Counted from the stretch's first letter, positions 9,808 to 19,100 are shown. The stretch: 64,000 nucleotides of DNA from Bacillota bacterium (GCA_023413555.1 JAEZPG010000058.1:52831-116830), one strand, 5' to 3'. Notes: generated by a model from the letters alone, not told the origin. A program made the numbers and translations.

Positions 9808-9823
9808 TAATATTATTTGCAAA

Positions 9824-10000
9824 TTACTTAAATTTACGTTTTCTAGCAGCCTCTGATTTCTTTTTACGCTTTACGCTTGGCTTTTCATAATGCTCTCTTT
9901 TACGAATCTCCTGTTGGATACCAGCTTTAGCACAGTTTCTTTTGAATCTGCGTAGAGCGCTATCTAAAGTTTCGTTTTCTTTTACGATAACATTTGACAT
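9824..10000 (-). CDS. rpsU: 30S ribosomal protein S21
   Basis: A 58-residue, very basic protein. The product starts MSNVIVKENETLDSALRRFK and contains AGIQQEIRKREHYEKPS, which is S21, the small-subunit protein near the anti-Shine-Dalgarno region. The length matches Firmicute S21. GGAGGGAGG precedes the ATG at a rather long distance (about 14 bases). The gene is monocistronic, with its own promoter (10077-10104), a small hairpin in the leader (10023-10048) and a strong terminator. Confidence 0.97.
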   Translation of the reverse strand: MSNVIVKENETLDSALRRFKRNCAKAGIQQEIRKREHYEKPSVKRKKKSEAARKRKFK

Positions 10001-10022
10001 AGTCTCACACCTAACCTCCCTC

Positions 10023-10048
10023 CAGTTGTGTATTGTGCCTTACAACTG
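10023..10048 (-). promoter_or_regulatory. Leader hairpin just upstream of the rpsU ribosome site
   Basis: The arms CAGTTGT and ACAACTG (minus strand) are perfect complements with a 12-base loop, ending just before the GGAGGGAGG site. It could influence translation of rpsU. Autoregulation is only a guess. Confidence 0.35.
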
Positions 10049-10076
10049 TTTGGGTATTTTTAATAGCACTATTAAG

Positions 10077-10104
10077 ATTATAGCATAAATTTCTATTTCG
10101 TCAA
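10077..10104 (-). promoter_or_regulatory. rpsU: Sigma-A promoter of rpsU
   Basis: On the minus strand, TTGACG (10104-10099), a 16-base spacer and TATAAT (10082-10077). The -10 box is a perfect match and the site is about 77 bases upstream of the rpsU ATG. Confidence 0.8.
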
Positions 10105-10158
10105 CAGTTTTTTAAGTGTTTTTGTCATATTAGTTTTTTCCAATTAATTGAAATCAAA

Positions 10159-12798
10159 CTACTTTAATTGACCTTCCAACACTTCTGTCACTTTACTTAG
10201 TGCATTTTCTATACCCGCAGGATTCTTACCGCCTGCTTGAGCCATATTTGGACGGCCACCACCTCCACCTCCAACTAAGGCAGCAATTCCCTTAATCAAA
10301 TTACCAGCATGTGCGCCTCTGCCCATTGCCTGATCTGTTGCCATAGCTAGTAAGGATACCTTACCCTCTGCATCAGAAGCAAGGACAACAACACCTTCTC
10401 CTAATTTATCTTTTAACTGATCTCCAAGTGTACGAAGTCCATTCATGTCTACACCAGAAACCTTAGTTGCAAGTAGCTTAACTCCTTTTACCTCTGTAAC
10501 CTGGTCCATAACATCCCCAAGAGCTTCCTTCGCTAGCTTATTCTTAAGCTTTTCATTTTCACTCTGAAGGGCTTTCATCTCTTCATGCATTGTTTCTATT
10601 CGCTTCACAAGCATGGAAGGCTCTGTCTTAGCCGCTCTGCTGGCAGCATGGAGTTCCTCTTCCATCTCTTTATAATACGCAAATACTGCATTGCTGGTTA
10701 ATGCTTCAATTCTCCGAACACCTGCGGCAACTCCTGTCTCAGAAAGAATCTTAAAAGCCGTAATCGAATTCGTATTAGGCACATGAGTACCTCCACAAAG
10801 TTCTGTACTAAAGTCTCCCATTTGAACAACTCGTACTGTATCTCCATACTTTTCTCCAAATAACGCCATAGCACCCGTCTTCTTAGCCTCATCTAAGGAC
10901 ATTACCTTTGTTTCTACTAAAAGACCTTTTGCAATGTTATCATTTACAATGGATTCTACCTTTTTAAGTTCCTCCGATGTCATTGCAGAGAAATGAGTAA
11001 AATCAAAACGCAAACGATCTTTGGTTACATAAGAACCAGCCTGCTCTACATGGTTTCCTAACACAAGACGAAGAGCTTTTTGTAAAAGGTGTGTTGCACT
11101 ATGGTTCTTACCAGTTGACAGTCGCCTATCCTTATCAATTACAAGAGATACCTTGTCATTTAAACAAAGCATTCCTTTGGTTATGGTACCAACATGTCCT
11201 ATCTTACCACCTTGAAGTTTAATCGTATCTGTAACAACAAATTCTGCATTTGGCGTCGAAATGATACCAGTATCTGCTTCCTGACCACCACTAGTAGCAT
11301 AGAAAGGAGTCTTTTCTACAAAGATAGTACCTGTCTGTCCTTCGCTTAAGACATCTACAATCTCATCCTCTGTTGTTAGTGCTAAAATATTAGATACATA
11401 TGAATCATCGGTATATCCAACAAACTCTGATGTCAGCTTTGCATCCAATTCTTGATAAATAGTTGCATCAGCGCCCATATAGTTCGTAGTCTTACGAGCT
11501 TTTCTAGCCGTTTCCTTTTGGACAGCCATGGCCTTATTAAAACCTTCTTCATCCACAGTAAAGCCTTTATCCTCAAGAATTTCTCTTGTTAAATCAAGAG
11601 GGAATCCATAAGTATCATATAACTTAAATGCTTCCTCCCCAGATAACTGATTCTGACTAGACTTTTTAAGTTCCTCTTCCATATCGCTTAGAATACTTAA
11701 GCCTTGATCTATGGTCTTATTAAAGTTTTCTTCCTCTATAGAAATTACCTTTAAGATGTAGTCCTTCTTCTCTTCTAACTCAGGATATCCGTCCTTGTGC
11801 TCATCAATCACTGTAACAGCAAGCTTTGGCAAGAAATGATTCTCGATTCCAAGTAAACGTCCGTGACGCGCAGCACGACGAAGGAGACGACGTAACACAT
11901 AGCCTCTTCCTTCATTGGATGGGATAATACCATCCGAAATCATAAAGGTGACTGAACGAATGTGATCCGTAATCTTGCGAATAGACACATCCTTCTCAAG
12001 ATCCTCATGATAGGTGATATTCGCCATCTCACATACCTTATCTCGAAGTGCCTTCATGGTATCTACATCAAATAAACTGTCTACGTCCTGTACAACTACA
12101 GCCAGACGCTCCAGTCCCATACCGGTGTCTATGTTTTTCTGCTTTAATTCTGTATAATTACCTTTTCCATCATTTTCAAACTGGGTAAATACGTTGTTCC
12201 AAATCTCCATGTAACGATCACATTCACACCCTACAGTACAGTCAGGCTTTCCACAACCATACTTCTCTCCACGATCATAATAGATTTCAGAGCAGGGACC
12301 ACATGGACCTGCACCGTGTTCCCAGAAGTTATCTTCTTTGCCAAAACGGAAGATTCTTTCAGGTGCAATCCCAATCTTCTTGTTCCAGATATCAAATGCC
12401 TGATCATCATCTAAATATACGGATGGATATAAACGGTCTGCATCTAAGCCTACCACTTCAGTTAAAAACTCCCAAGACCAAGCAATGGCCTCATCCTTAA
12501 AGTAATCCCCAAAGGAGAAGTTACCTAACATTTCAAAGAAAGTTCCATGTCTAGCTGTCTTTCCTACGTTTTCAATATCAGGCGTACGAATACATTTCTG
12601 ACAGGTAGTAACTCTTTTTCTTGGAGGAACCTCTTGTCCTGTAAAATAAGGCTTTAATGGTGCCATACCAGAATTTATTATTAATAAACTTTTATCATTT
12701 CTTGGAATTAGTGAAAAACTATTTAATTTTAAATGATCCTTACTCTCAAAGAATTCCAAAAACATTTTTCGAAGCTCATTTACTCCATATGCTTTCAA
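10159..12798 (-). CDS. alaS: Alanyl-tRNA synthetase
   Basis: Class II synthetase charging tRNA-Ala, 879 residues, full length. The catalytic domain has SGMAPLKPYFTG and RHGTFFEMLGNFSFGDYF. The editing domain has zinc ligands HSATHLLQ and ELCGGTHVPNT near residues 563-670. A DHHA1/C-Ala domain closes the chain with a glycine-rich GGGGGGRPNMAQAGG. The start is TTG at 12798: AGGAGG lies 8 bases upstream and no ATG fits. It has its own consensus promoter (12835-12863); no T-box leader is present in the 37 bases between -10 box and start. It lies downstream of, but separated by a terminator from, the his operon. Confidence 0.97.
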   Translation of the reverse strand: MKAYGVNELRKMFLEFFESKDHLKLNSFSLIPRNDKSLLIINSGMAPLKPYFTGQEVPPRKRVTTCQKCIRTPDIENVGKTARHGTFFEMLGNFSFGDYFKDEAIAWSWEFLTEVVGLDADRLYPSVYLDDDQAFDIWNKKIGIAPERIFRFGKEDNFWEHGAGPCGPCSEIYYDRGEKYGCGKPDCTVGCECDRYMEIWNNVFTQFENDGKGNYTELKQKNIDTGMGLERLAVVVQDVDSLFDVDTMKALRDKVCEMANITYHEDLEKDVSIRKITDHIRSVTFMISDGIIPSNEGRGYVLRRLLRRAARHGRLLGIENHFLPKLAVTVIDEHKDGYPELEEKKDYILKVISIEEENFNKTIDQGLSILSDMEEELKKSSQNQLSGEEAFKLYDTYGFPLDLTREILEDKGFTVDEEGFNKAMAVQKETARKARKTTNYMGADATIYQELDAKLTSEFVGYTDDSYVSNILALTTEDEIVDVLSEGQTGTIFVEKTPFYATSGGQEADTGIISTPNAEFVVTDTIKLQGGKIGHVGTITKGMLCLNDKVSLVIDKDRRLSTGKNHSATHLLQKALRLVLGNHVEQAGSYVTKDRLRFDFTHFSAMTSEELKKVESIVNDNIAKGLLVETKVMSLDEAKKTGAMALFGEKYGDTVRVVQMGDFSTELCGGTHVPNTNSITAFKILSETGVAAGVRRIEALTSNAVFAYYKEMEEELHAASRAAKTEPSMLVKRIETMHEEMKALQSENEKLKNKLAKEALGDVMDQVTEVKGVKLLATKVSGVDMNGLRTLGDQLKDKLGEGVVVLASDAEGKVSLLAMATDQAMGRGAHAGNLIKGIAALVGGGGGGRPNMAQAGGKNPAGIENALSKVTEVLEGQLK

Positions 12799-12834
12799 TT
12801 TTGTTGCCTCCTGTGCAATTTATACTATTTTCCT

Positions 12835-12863
12835 ATTATAAAGATTATTTTTCTCTTTGTCAA
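12835..12863 (-). promoter_or_regulatory. alaS: Perfect consensus sigma-A promoter of alaS
   Basis: On the minus strand, TTGACA (12863-12858), a 17-base spacer and TATAAT (12840-12835), matching the consensus at every position. The leader before the TTG start is only about 30 bases. Confidence 0.92.
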
Positions 12864-12923
12864 TGAATCTCAAACCATGTGTTTTCCCCAGTTTAATATG
12901 CTTTGCAGAATTTTTAGCCCAAT

Positions 12924-12952
12924 AAAAAAGCCACTGCTTACTCTGCAATGGC
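12924..12952 (-). terminator. Terminator of the his operon
   Basis: The minus-strand stem GCCATTGC / GCAGTGGC with a 7-base loop is followed by TTTTTTATT. It lies 38 bases beyond the 46-codon membrane peptide gene, separating the histidine operon from alaS. Confidence 0.88.
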
Positions 12953-12989
12953 CCATTCCTTCTTTTTATTCAATCATTTCATAGACTGG

Positions 12990-13130
12990 TTAAACATCCT
13001 GTTTAGCAGTGATTTTTCTATCCTTGCTTTTTCGGAGTGTAATTCCAACAAACACTCCACATCCAGCGATAAGTGCCATAATAATATATTTCACACCATA
13101 ATCAGCTACATGCAACCAAAATTCTGTCAT
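12990..13130 (-). CDS. Small single-pass membrane protein at the end of the his operon
   Basis: A 46-residue ORF. It begins MTEFWLHVADYGVKYIIMAL, has one hydrophobic segment (about residues 10-33) and ends in a basic tail, RKSKDRKITAKQDV. The ribosome site AGGAGG lies 7 bases before the ATG, the best in the neighbourhood, and the gap to the hisIE stop is 11 bases, so it is very likely translated from the his message. An N-terminus-out, Lys/Arg-in orientation fits the positive-inside rule. I do not recognise a named family. It could serve the operon or simply ride on it. Confidence 0.72.
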   Translation of the reverse strand: MTEFWLHVADYGVKYIIMALIAGCGVFVGITLRKSKDRKITAKQDV

Positions 13131-13141
13131 AATTCTTCCTC

Positions 13142-14404
13142 CTATCGTCTATGAGCCAATTCTCTTACGATATCTTTCCAATCCACACCACATTGAACCA
13201 TTAAAACCATCATATGATAGAGAAAATCAGATATCTCGTACTTTAATTCTTCTGATTCTGGATTCTTCGCAGCAATCACAATCTCTGTTGCTTCTTCACC
13301 ACATTTTTTCAGAATCTTATCTATTCCCTTGTCGAATAGATAATTCGTATAGGACCCTTCTTTAGGATGCTCTCTACGGTCTGTAATTATGTCATATACG
13401 TCCTGTAATACAGTCAATGGATTTAAATCCTCATATTCCTTTTTCATCAAATCAGTGAAGAAACAGGAGTTGTTACCAGTGTGACAAGCAGGTCCAGCAG
13501 AATCTACTTTTGCAAGTATTGTATCCTTATCACAATCGATTGTTAAAGTCATGACATATTGATAATTCCCAGAAGTCGCTCCTTTTATCCATAATTCCTT
13601 CCTACTACGACTGTAGTATGTCATAATGCCTGTAGCAACGGTCTTCTCAAAAGCCTCTTCATTCATATAAGCAAGCATAAGCACTTCACTGGTCTGATAA
13701 TGCTGCGTAATCACAGGTATCATACCATCACTATTTAACTTAAAATCCGACCACTTTAAAGTAGAATCATAGGTATTGATATTGACACCGTTTTTTTTCA
13801 GTTCATGTTTTACCTTTAACAAGTTAGTCTGTATATAATGGTTGGTTGACACTCCATAAACCGAAGAAATAAACAACAGTTCAGACAGATCATTTCTGGT
13901 CAGACTATCCCTAATCAACACTGGAAATGTCAACCTTGTAATAGTTTCCATTAAAGCTTCTGTCAGTGTAAGATGCTTGATTAGAACACCCCAGATTCCC
14001 ATGTCTTTCCGCCATTGATTAAATTCAGGATTTAAAGTTTCATGAAAATCTTCCACCTCAATAATCAGCTTATCCTGACCAAAGCGTTCGCTAGCTTCCT
14101 TTACACTCTTATCATTCTCTAAAAGTGCTTTTTTTATAACAACTTGGCTAGCACCAGTATAAAGTGCTTTTTTTACATCCTCAAATCGATTTACATAAAT
14201 CCCTAGTATAATCGGAACATCTACTCTGTTCGCCACCTGTTTAGCAAGCTTTAAAAATTGCTCCCTGCCAGGTTCATCCTTACAGTAGTTGTACAAAAAT
14301 ATTCCATCCGCTCCATTTCTTCCATAGAATTCTGCCTGTGTAAGGACACTTTCCTCCAGCTCATTTTCCGCATTGATAAAAGGAATTAGCTTCTTATAAT
14401 CCAT
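13142..14404 (-). CDS. hisI: HisIE (phosphoribosyl-AMP cyclohydrolase / phosphoribosyl-ATP diphosphatase) with N-terminal HisF-like domain
   Basis: A 420-residue three-part protein. Residues about 215-315 are HisI, with the metal-binding DSAGPACHTGNNSCFF. Residues about 320-420 are HisE, with GEEATEIVIAAKN and EISDFLYHMMVLM. They carry out steps 2 and 3 of histidine synthesis. The first 205 residues resemble a TIM-barrel HisF/HisA (KLIPFINAENE, KALYTGASQVVI, RFGQDKLIIEVED), but the catalytic Asp of strand 1 is Asn and the second Asp and the GG phosphate loop are missing, so it is probably inactive. I start at 14404 (AGGAG 8 bases upstream, 10 bases after the hisA stop) rather than at 14443. 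Confidence 0.9.
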   Translation of the reverse strand: MDYKKLIPFINAENELEESVLTQAEFYGRNGADGIFLYNYCKDEPGREQFLKLAKQVANRVDVPIILGIYVNRFEDVKKALYTGASQVVIKKALLENDKSVKEASERFGQDKLIIEVEDFHETLNPEFNQWRKDMGIWGVLIKHLTLTEALMETITRLTFPVLIRDSLTRNDLSELLFISSVYGVSTNHYIQTNLLKVKHELKKNGVNINTYDSTLKWSDFKLNSDGMIPVITQHYQTSEVLMLAYMNEEAFEKTVATGIMTYYSRSRKELWIKGATSGNYQYVMTLTIDCDKDTILAKVDSAGPACHTGNNSCFFTDLMKKEYEDLNPLTVLQDVYDIITDRREHPKEGSYTNYLFDKGIDKILKKCGEEATEIVIAAKNPESEELKYEISDFLYHMMVLMVQCGVDWKDIVRELAHRR

Positions 14405-14414
14405 GGTTACTCTC

Positions 14415-15137
14415 CTAACTCTTCTGAAAAAATTCAATAGCATTTTTCAAATCAATTTTGTGTTCATATAAAGCCTTACCTAGTATAACACCTTTGGCAC
14501 CTATGTCCTGAAGCATCTCAATATCCTTAAGAGATGCGGCTCCACCAGATACAATAACATTTAAACCAGTGGCATCAATTAGCTCCTTAGCAAAGACTAT
14601 ATTGGCACCTTGAAGCATTCCATCCCGGTTGACATCTGTATATACAATGGTTGTAATTCCGATATTTTCCATCTTTTTCGCTAGAGAAACCGTACTATAG
14701 ATACTAACCTTCTCCCATGCATCCGTCATAACCATATTGTCCTTAGCATCTATTGAAATCACAAGTCGGTCTGCCCCAAAGATGTTCACCGCTTCCTTGA
14801 TAAATGCAGGACTTTGGGCTGCCTTTGAGCCTATGACAACCTTTTTTGCTCCAAGCGCTAACGTGTGTTCAATATCTTGTATCGTACGGATACCACCACC
14901 TACCTGTACTGGTATCTCAATGCTATGTATGATTCCACTAATAACATCATCATTTACCAAATGACCGACTACCGCCCCATCTAAATCAATAATATGTAGA
15001 AACTTGGCACCTTCGTTTTCCCAGGTTTTTGCAACCTTCTCTGGAAAATGTGAATAAACAACTAAATTATCATAATGTCCTTTTTTTGTACGGACACACT
15101 GTCCATTTTTAATGTCTATTACTGGATAGATAAGCAT
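14415..15137 (-). CDS. hisA: HisA, phosphoribosylformimino-AICAR-P isomerase
   Basis: A 240-residue TIM-barrel isomerase for step 4 of histidine synthesis (ProFAR to PRFAR). The catalytic Asp lies in LIYPVIDIKNGQCVRTKKG at residue 8 and the second in VYTDVNRDGMLQG near 170. The phosphate loops VQVGGGIRT and NVIVSGGAAS are intact, which contrasts with the degraded barrel in the downstream HisIE fusion. ATG 15137 has GGGAGGAA upstream, and the gap to hisB is 14 bases. Confidence 0.96.
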   Translation of the reverse strand: MLIYPVIDIKNGQCVRTKKGHYDNLVVYSHFPEKVAKTWENEGAKFLHIIDLDGAVVGHLVNDDVISGIIHSIEIPVQVGGGIRTIQDIEHTLALGAKKVVIGSKAAQSPAFIKEAVNIFGADRLVISIDAKDNMVMTDAWEKVSIYSTVSLAKKMENIGITTIVYTDVNRDGMLQGANIVFAKELIDATGLNVIVSGGAASLKDIEMLQDIGAKGVILGKALYEHKIDLKNAIEFFQKS

Positions 15138-15151
15138 GATGTTCCTCCCAA

Positions 15152-15739
15152 TTATAGCGCACCTTTCGTAGATAATACATCACTAATGCGATCATCTTTA
15201 TTTACTGCCTCATCTAATGATTTTGCGAAAGCCTTAAATGCAGCTTCAATAATATGATGATTATTGCCTCCATCAATCTTCTTTATGTGCAAATTCATGC
15301 CTGCAGAATAAGTAACCGCATAGAAAAATTCCCTTACCATTTCTGTATCCATGTCGCCCACCTTGTCTACAGTAAATGGTAAATCAAAGGAAAAGTAAGG
15401 TCGTCCAGATAAGTCTATGGCACATAAAACAAGCGTTTCATCCATAGGAAGTATAAATGAACCATAACGTTTAATACCCATCTTATCACCTAGAGCTTCA
15501 TTGATCGCCTGACCTAGTACAATCCCTGTATCCTCGATAGTGTGATGACAATCTACATGAAGATCTCCCTTAACTTGACAATCTAAATCAAAAAAACCAT
15601 GCTTTGCAAAGCTATTTAACATATGATCAAAGAAACCGATTCCTGTAGCAATATTTGTTTTACCGCTACCATCCAAATTAAGAGATACAAATATATCCGT
15701 TTCCTTTGTCTTACGTTCTATTTTTGAGGTTCGATTCAT
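15152..15739 (-). CDS. hisB: HisB, imidazoleglycerol-phosphate dehydratase
   Basis: A 195-residue monofunctional dehydratase (step 6), without the phosphatase half found in enterobacterial HisB. The metal-binding histidine clusters are FFDHMLNSFAKHGFFDL, DCHHTIEDTGIVLGQA and DGGNNHHIIEAAFKAFAKSL. The length is typical. It lies in the his operon, 74 bases after hisD and 14 before hisA. The histidinol-phosphate phosphatase needed for the pathway must be encoded elsewhere. Confidence 0.97.
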   Translation of the reverse strand: MNRTSKIERKTKETDIFVSLNLDGSGKTNIATGIGFFDHMLNSFAKHGFFDLDCQVKGDLHVDCHHTIEDTGIVLGQAINEALGDKMGIKRYGSFILPMDETLVLCAIDLSGRPYFSFDLPFTVDKVGDMDTEMVREFFYAVTYSAGMNLHIKKIDGGNNHHIIEAAFKAFAKSLDEAVNKDDRISDVLSTKGAL

Positions 15740-15813
15740 CTACTCACTTCCCTTTTCAATTCTCTCTTTATTATATATAATAATTCGTCAAATATAAAGA
15801 CAATAATCCTTTT

Positions 15814-17112
15814 TTATTTGCTATTCTCAAATCTTACAGCAATAGAGTTTGCATGTGCTGTTAATTGTTCAGCATTAGCGAAGGCTACAATATCCTGATA
15901 GATAGGTTCCAAGGCTTCCTTGGAATAACTGATGATACTGGATTTTTTTACAAAATCATCTACGCTTAATGGGGAGAAGAATTTAGCAGTACCATTGGTT
16001 GGAAGGACATGGTTTGGTCCTGCAAAATAATCTCCTAAAGGCTCTGAACTATAAGAACCAAGGAAGATTGCACCAGCATTTTTAATCTTAGTCATGGTGT
16101 TAAATGGATCAGTCGTTACAATTTCTAAGTGTTCAGAAGCAATGTCATTGGCTACCTCTATCGCTTCGTCCATATCCTTTACAAGAAGGATATAGCCGTA
16201 ATTCTCCAAAGATTTTTCTAAGATTGCTTTTCTGGAAAGCTTCTGTACAAAGTTATCTACCTCTTTCGACACCTCATTTGCCAAGCTTTCACTGGTGGTC
16301 ACTAAGATTGCACTAGCCAATTCATCATGCTCCGCCTGAGATAATAAGTCGGCCGCCACAAATCTAGCATTGGCACTTTCATCCGCTAACACAAGAATTT
16401 CACTAGGACCGGCAATGGAGTCAATGCTAACATGGCCATATACTGCTTTCTTTGCCAAGGCTACATAGATATTGCCTGGGCCTACTATTTTATCTACCTT
16501 CGGAATAGACTGAGTACCATAAGCCATTGCTGCTATTGCCTGAGATCCTCCAACCTTGTAAATCTTATGAACACCTGCTTCTTTAGCAGCAACTAAAGTG
16601 GTTGGATACACCATTCCCGACGGATCTGGTGGGGTAGTCATGATAATCTCTTCTACACCGGCAACTACAGCAGGAACTACATTCATCAACACACTGGATG
16701 GATACACAGCTTTTCCACCTGGTACATATACACCCACCCTCTGTAATGCGGTTACCTTTTGACCAAGAATACTTCCATCTGGCTTTGAATCAAACCAGCT
16801 GTATTGTTTTTGCTTACTATGAAACTCTTTTATGTTTACCAATGCTTTTCGAATAATCTCAATAAGAGAAGAATCTACCAGCGAATATGCCTCTTTTATT
16901 TCCTCCTCCGTAACTAAGATATTCTCTGCATTAATTTCCGCCTGATCAAATTGCTTTGTAAAGGAAAAGACAGCCTCATCCCTATGTAGCCTTACTTCCT
17001 CTATTATGTCGGCTACTACTTTCTCATACTTAGGGTAGCTATTAGGACTTCTTTTCAATAAATCTTCCAGAAGATTCTTTTTAGTTTCTTCTGTAATCTG
17101 TACGATTCTCAT
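15814..17112 (-). CDS. hisD: HisD, histidinol dehydrogenase
   Basis: A 432-residue NAD- and zinc-dependent enzyme catalysing the last two oxidations to histidine. The signature VGPGNIYVALAKKAVYGHV runs into IDSIAGPSEILVLAD around residues 215-250. LLSQAEHDELASAILVT and GPNHVLPTNGTAKFFSPL hold the zinc and catalytic histidines. Full length, and 12 bases after hisG, so coupled in the operon. Confidence 0.97.
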   Translation of the reverse strand: MRIVQITEETKKNLLEDLLKRSPNSYPKYEKVVADIIEEVRLHRDEAVFSFTKQFDQAEINAENILVTEEEIKEAYSLVDSSLIEIIRKALVNIKEFHSKQKQYSWFDSKPDGSILGQKVTALQRVGVYVPGGKAVYPSSVLMNVVPAVVAGVEEIIMTTPPDPSGMVYPTTLVAAKEAGVHKIYKVGGSQAIAAMAYGTQSIPKVDKIVGPGNIYVALAKKAVYGHVSIDSIAGPSEILVLADESANARFVAADLLSQAEHDELASAILVTTSESLANEVSKEVDNFVQKLSRKAILEKSLENYGYILLVKDMDEAIEVANDIASEHLEIVTTDPFNTMTKIKNAGAIFLGSYSSEPLGDYFAGPNHVLPTNGTAKFFSPLSVDDFVKKSSIISYSKEALEPIYQDIVAFANAEQLTAHANSIAVRFENSK

Positions 17113-17124
17113 ACTGTCTCCTCC

Positions 17125-17766
17125 TTATTTATTAATGATTTCTTTCAAATCCCCTATAATCTTTGTAATTCGTTCATGTTCCATCTTCATGCTGACCTGA
17201 TTCACCACCACTCTGGCTGATAGAGGACAAATTTCCTCTAACACAACCAGTCCATTTTCCTTTAAGGTAGAACCCGTTTCAACAATATCCACTATTACTT
17301 CACTTAAACCAACAATTGGTGCTAACTCTATAGAACCATTTAATTTAATTATTTCAACAGTCTGATGCTTTTTGTTATAGAAATAATCCTTTGCAATGTT
17401 TGGATACTTAGTGGCAACGCGAATCAACTCTCCGTGCTGTAAAAGCTCTGCTGCACTATTAGGTCCGGCCACACACATACGGCATTTACCAAGACCCAGA
17501 TCCATAACCTCATACATCTTACGTCCTTCTTCTAAGATAGTATCCTTCCCTACCACACCGATGTCTGCAGCACCATATTCCACATAGGTTGGCACATCCG
17601 TAGCCTTCGCCAGGAAGAACTTAAGCTTAAGTTCCTCATTGACAAAAATAAGCTTTCTAGATGTAGGATCCTTGATTTCTTCACAGGTAATCCCAATCCG
17701 TTCTAATATTTCCAATGTGTTCTTTGCCAATCGACCTTTGGCTAATGCAAACGTGATATATTTCAT
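17125..17766 (-). CDS. hisG: HisG, ATP phosphoribosyltransferase (short form)
   Basis: A 213-residue catalytic subunit for step 1. ITFALAKGRLAKNTLEIL, GAADIGVVGKDTILEEG and VDIVETGSTLKENGLVV identify it. The C-terminal ACT-like regulatory domain of long HisG is absent, so it is the HisG-S type that needs HisZ for activity and histidine feedback. Its ATG overlaps the hisZ stop (ATGA), consistent with making the two subunits in equal amounts. Confidence 0.97.
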   Translation of the reverse strand: MKYITFALAKGRLAKNTLEILERIGITCEEIKDPTSRKLIFVNEELKLKFFLAKATDVPTYVEYGAADIGVVGKDTILEEGRKMYEVMDLGLGKCRMCVAGPNSAAELLQHGELIRVATKYPNIAKDYFYNKKHQTVEIIKLNGSIELAPIVGLSEVIVDIVETGSTLKENGLVVLEEICPLSARVVVNQVSMKMEHERITKIIGDLKEIINK

Positions 17767-19028
17767 AATTCATCTCCCACTAAATTCAATTCTGTAACTC
17801 CATCTTCGCCTTCAATATATAGCATTCTGCTTATATTATTCTTTTTCCCGTATTCGGTATATTCCTCGACCTTACGTTTAGAGGATTTTCTCACAAGTTC
17901 CACCTTTGTACCTGCCTTACGAAGCTCCCTACCCAGTTGAATAGCCATCTTTCTGGCATTGATATCATAGACAATCATAGTACTGACATCCTCTGCTTTC
18001 TGCTCCACCTTTTGTCGATTTAAAGCAATCATAAGCTGATCAATCACAATAGCAAATCCGATAGCAGGAGCATCCATTCCAAATTGACCTACCAAGTTGT
18101 CGTAACGTCCTCCTGTTACTATCACATCACCAGTTCCATAGGTATAACCTCTGTAAATAATACCGGTATAATAGTTATATTTACTTAACATTCCAAGGTC
18201 AAAACTTACATATTTCTCTAACCCATAGATTTCTAGTATTTCATTTAAGCTACCTAATCGTTCAAGAGCTTTCAGTGAGCGTTCATTATGTACACGTTCT
18301 TTTGCAAACTCCAGGTTTTCCTTGTCCCCAAATAATTCTGGTATCTTAAAAATCAGTTCTTCTAAGGTCTTATTCAGGTGCTTACTCTTAATTAGCTCCT
18401 CTACTCCAAACAAATTCTTACTTTCAATCAGATTCTTAAGCTCCATGGATTCCTCTTCACTCATCCCTGCTTCTTCAATGATCCCATTAAAAAAATCTGC
18501 ATGACCAATTTCTAATTGAAACTCCTTTAGTCCTGCCTTTTCCAAACATTCAATAGTAAGAGCAATCATTTCTGCGTCTGCGTCAGCAGTTTTGTCATTA
18601 ATAAGCTCTGCTCCAAGTTGAGTAACCTCTTTAAGCTTTCCTTGATACCGGGAGGTATTAATAAAAGTATTCCCCTTATAGCAAAGTCTGATAGGAAGCT
18701 CCTCCTCCTTAAAGTACTTAGCCGTACATCTGGCGATGGAAGGGGTAAAGTCTGGGCGAAGCACTAAGGTATTGCCCTCCTTATCGAAAAATTTATACAT
18801 TTCCTTAGAGGCTATCGTTCCTCTTTCTTTATTAAAAATATCAAAATATTCAAAAGTTGGTGTCTCGATATCCTGAAAATGATATAGTTCTAGCATTTCA
18901 TGTATGTTCTGCTCCACAATATGCTTACTTCTACATTCTGAATTATACAGATCTCTGACACCTTCTGGGGTATGTAATAAACCATGTGTATCAGATTTCT
19001 CAGATAGTTTGTATTCACCTTTACTCAT
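17763..19028 (-). CDS. hisZ: HisZ, ATP phosphoribosyltransferase regulatory subunit
   Basis: A 421-residue paralogue of histidyl-tRNA synthetase. It keeps the class II fold motifs (LVLRPDFTPSIARCTAKYF, VTGGRYDNLVGQFG) but acts as the regulatory partner of short HisG. Adjacency to and ATGA overlap with hisG rule out a true HisRS. It is the first gene of the his operon, with GAGGTCATT before ATG 19028 and a consensus promoter at 19101-19129. Confidence 0.94.
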   Translation of the reverse strand: MSKGEYKLSEKSDTHGLLHTPEGVRDLYNSECRSKHIVEQNIHEMLELYHFQDIETPTFEYFDIFNKERGTIASKEMYKFFDKEGNTLVLRPDFTPSIARCTAKYFKEEELPIRLCYKGNTFINTSRYQGKLKEVTQLGAELINDKTADADAEMIALTIECLEKAGLKEFQLEIGHADFFNGIIEEAGMSEEESMELKNLIESKNLFGVEELIKSKHLNKTLEELIFKIPELFGDKENLEFAKERVHNERSLKALERLGSLNEILEIYGLEKYVSFDLGMLSKYNYYTGIIYRGYTYGTGDVIVTGGRYDNLVGQFGMDAPAIGFAIVIDQLMIALNRQKVEQKAEDVSTMIVYDINARKMAIQLGRELRKAGTKVELVRKSSKRKVEEYTEYGKKNNISRMLYIEGEDGVTELNLVGDEL

Positions 19029-19100
19029 AATGACCTCTTTCTTAATTTAGCAATTTAAAGCGTCATCTTGCTACCATGTTACTAAATTGAATTTTAAAAC

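Noticed and set aside
12799..12863. T-box leader for alaS
   Set aside because: No T-box sequence or specifier stem, and only about 30 bases lie between the promoter and the start.
19029..19100. Attenuator or His-codon leader peptide for the his operon
   Set aside because: The leader is about 65 bases, with no run of His codons, no hairpin with a T-run and no T-box element.
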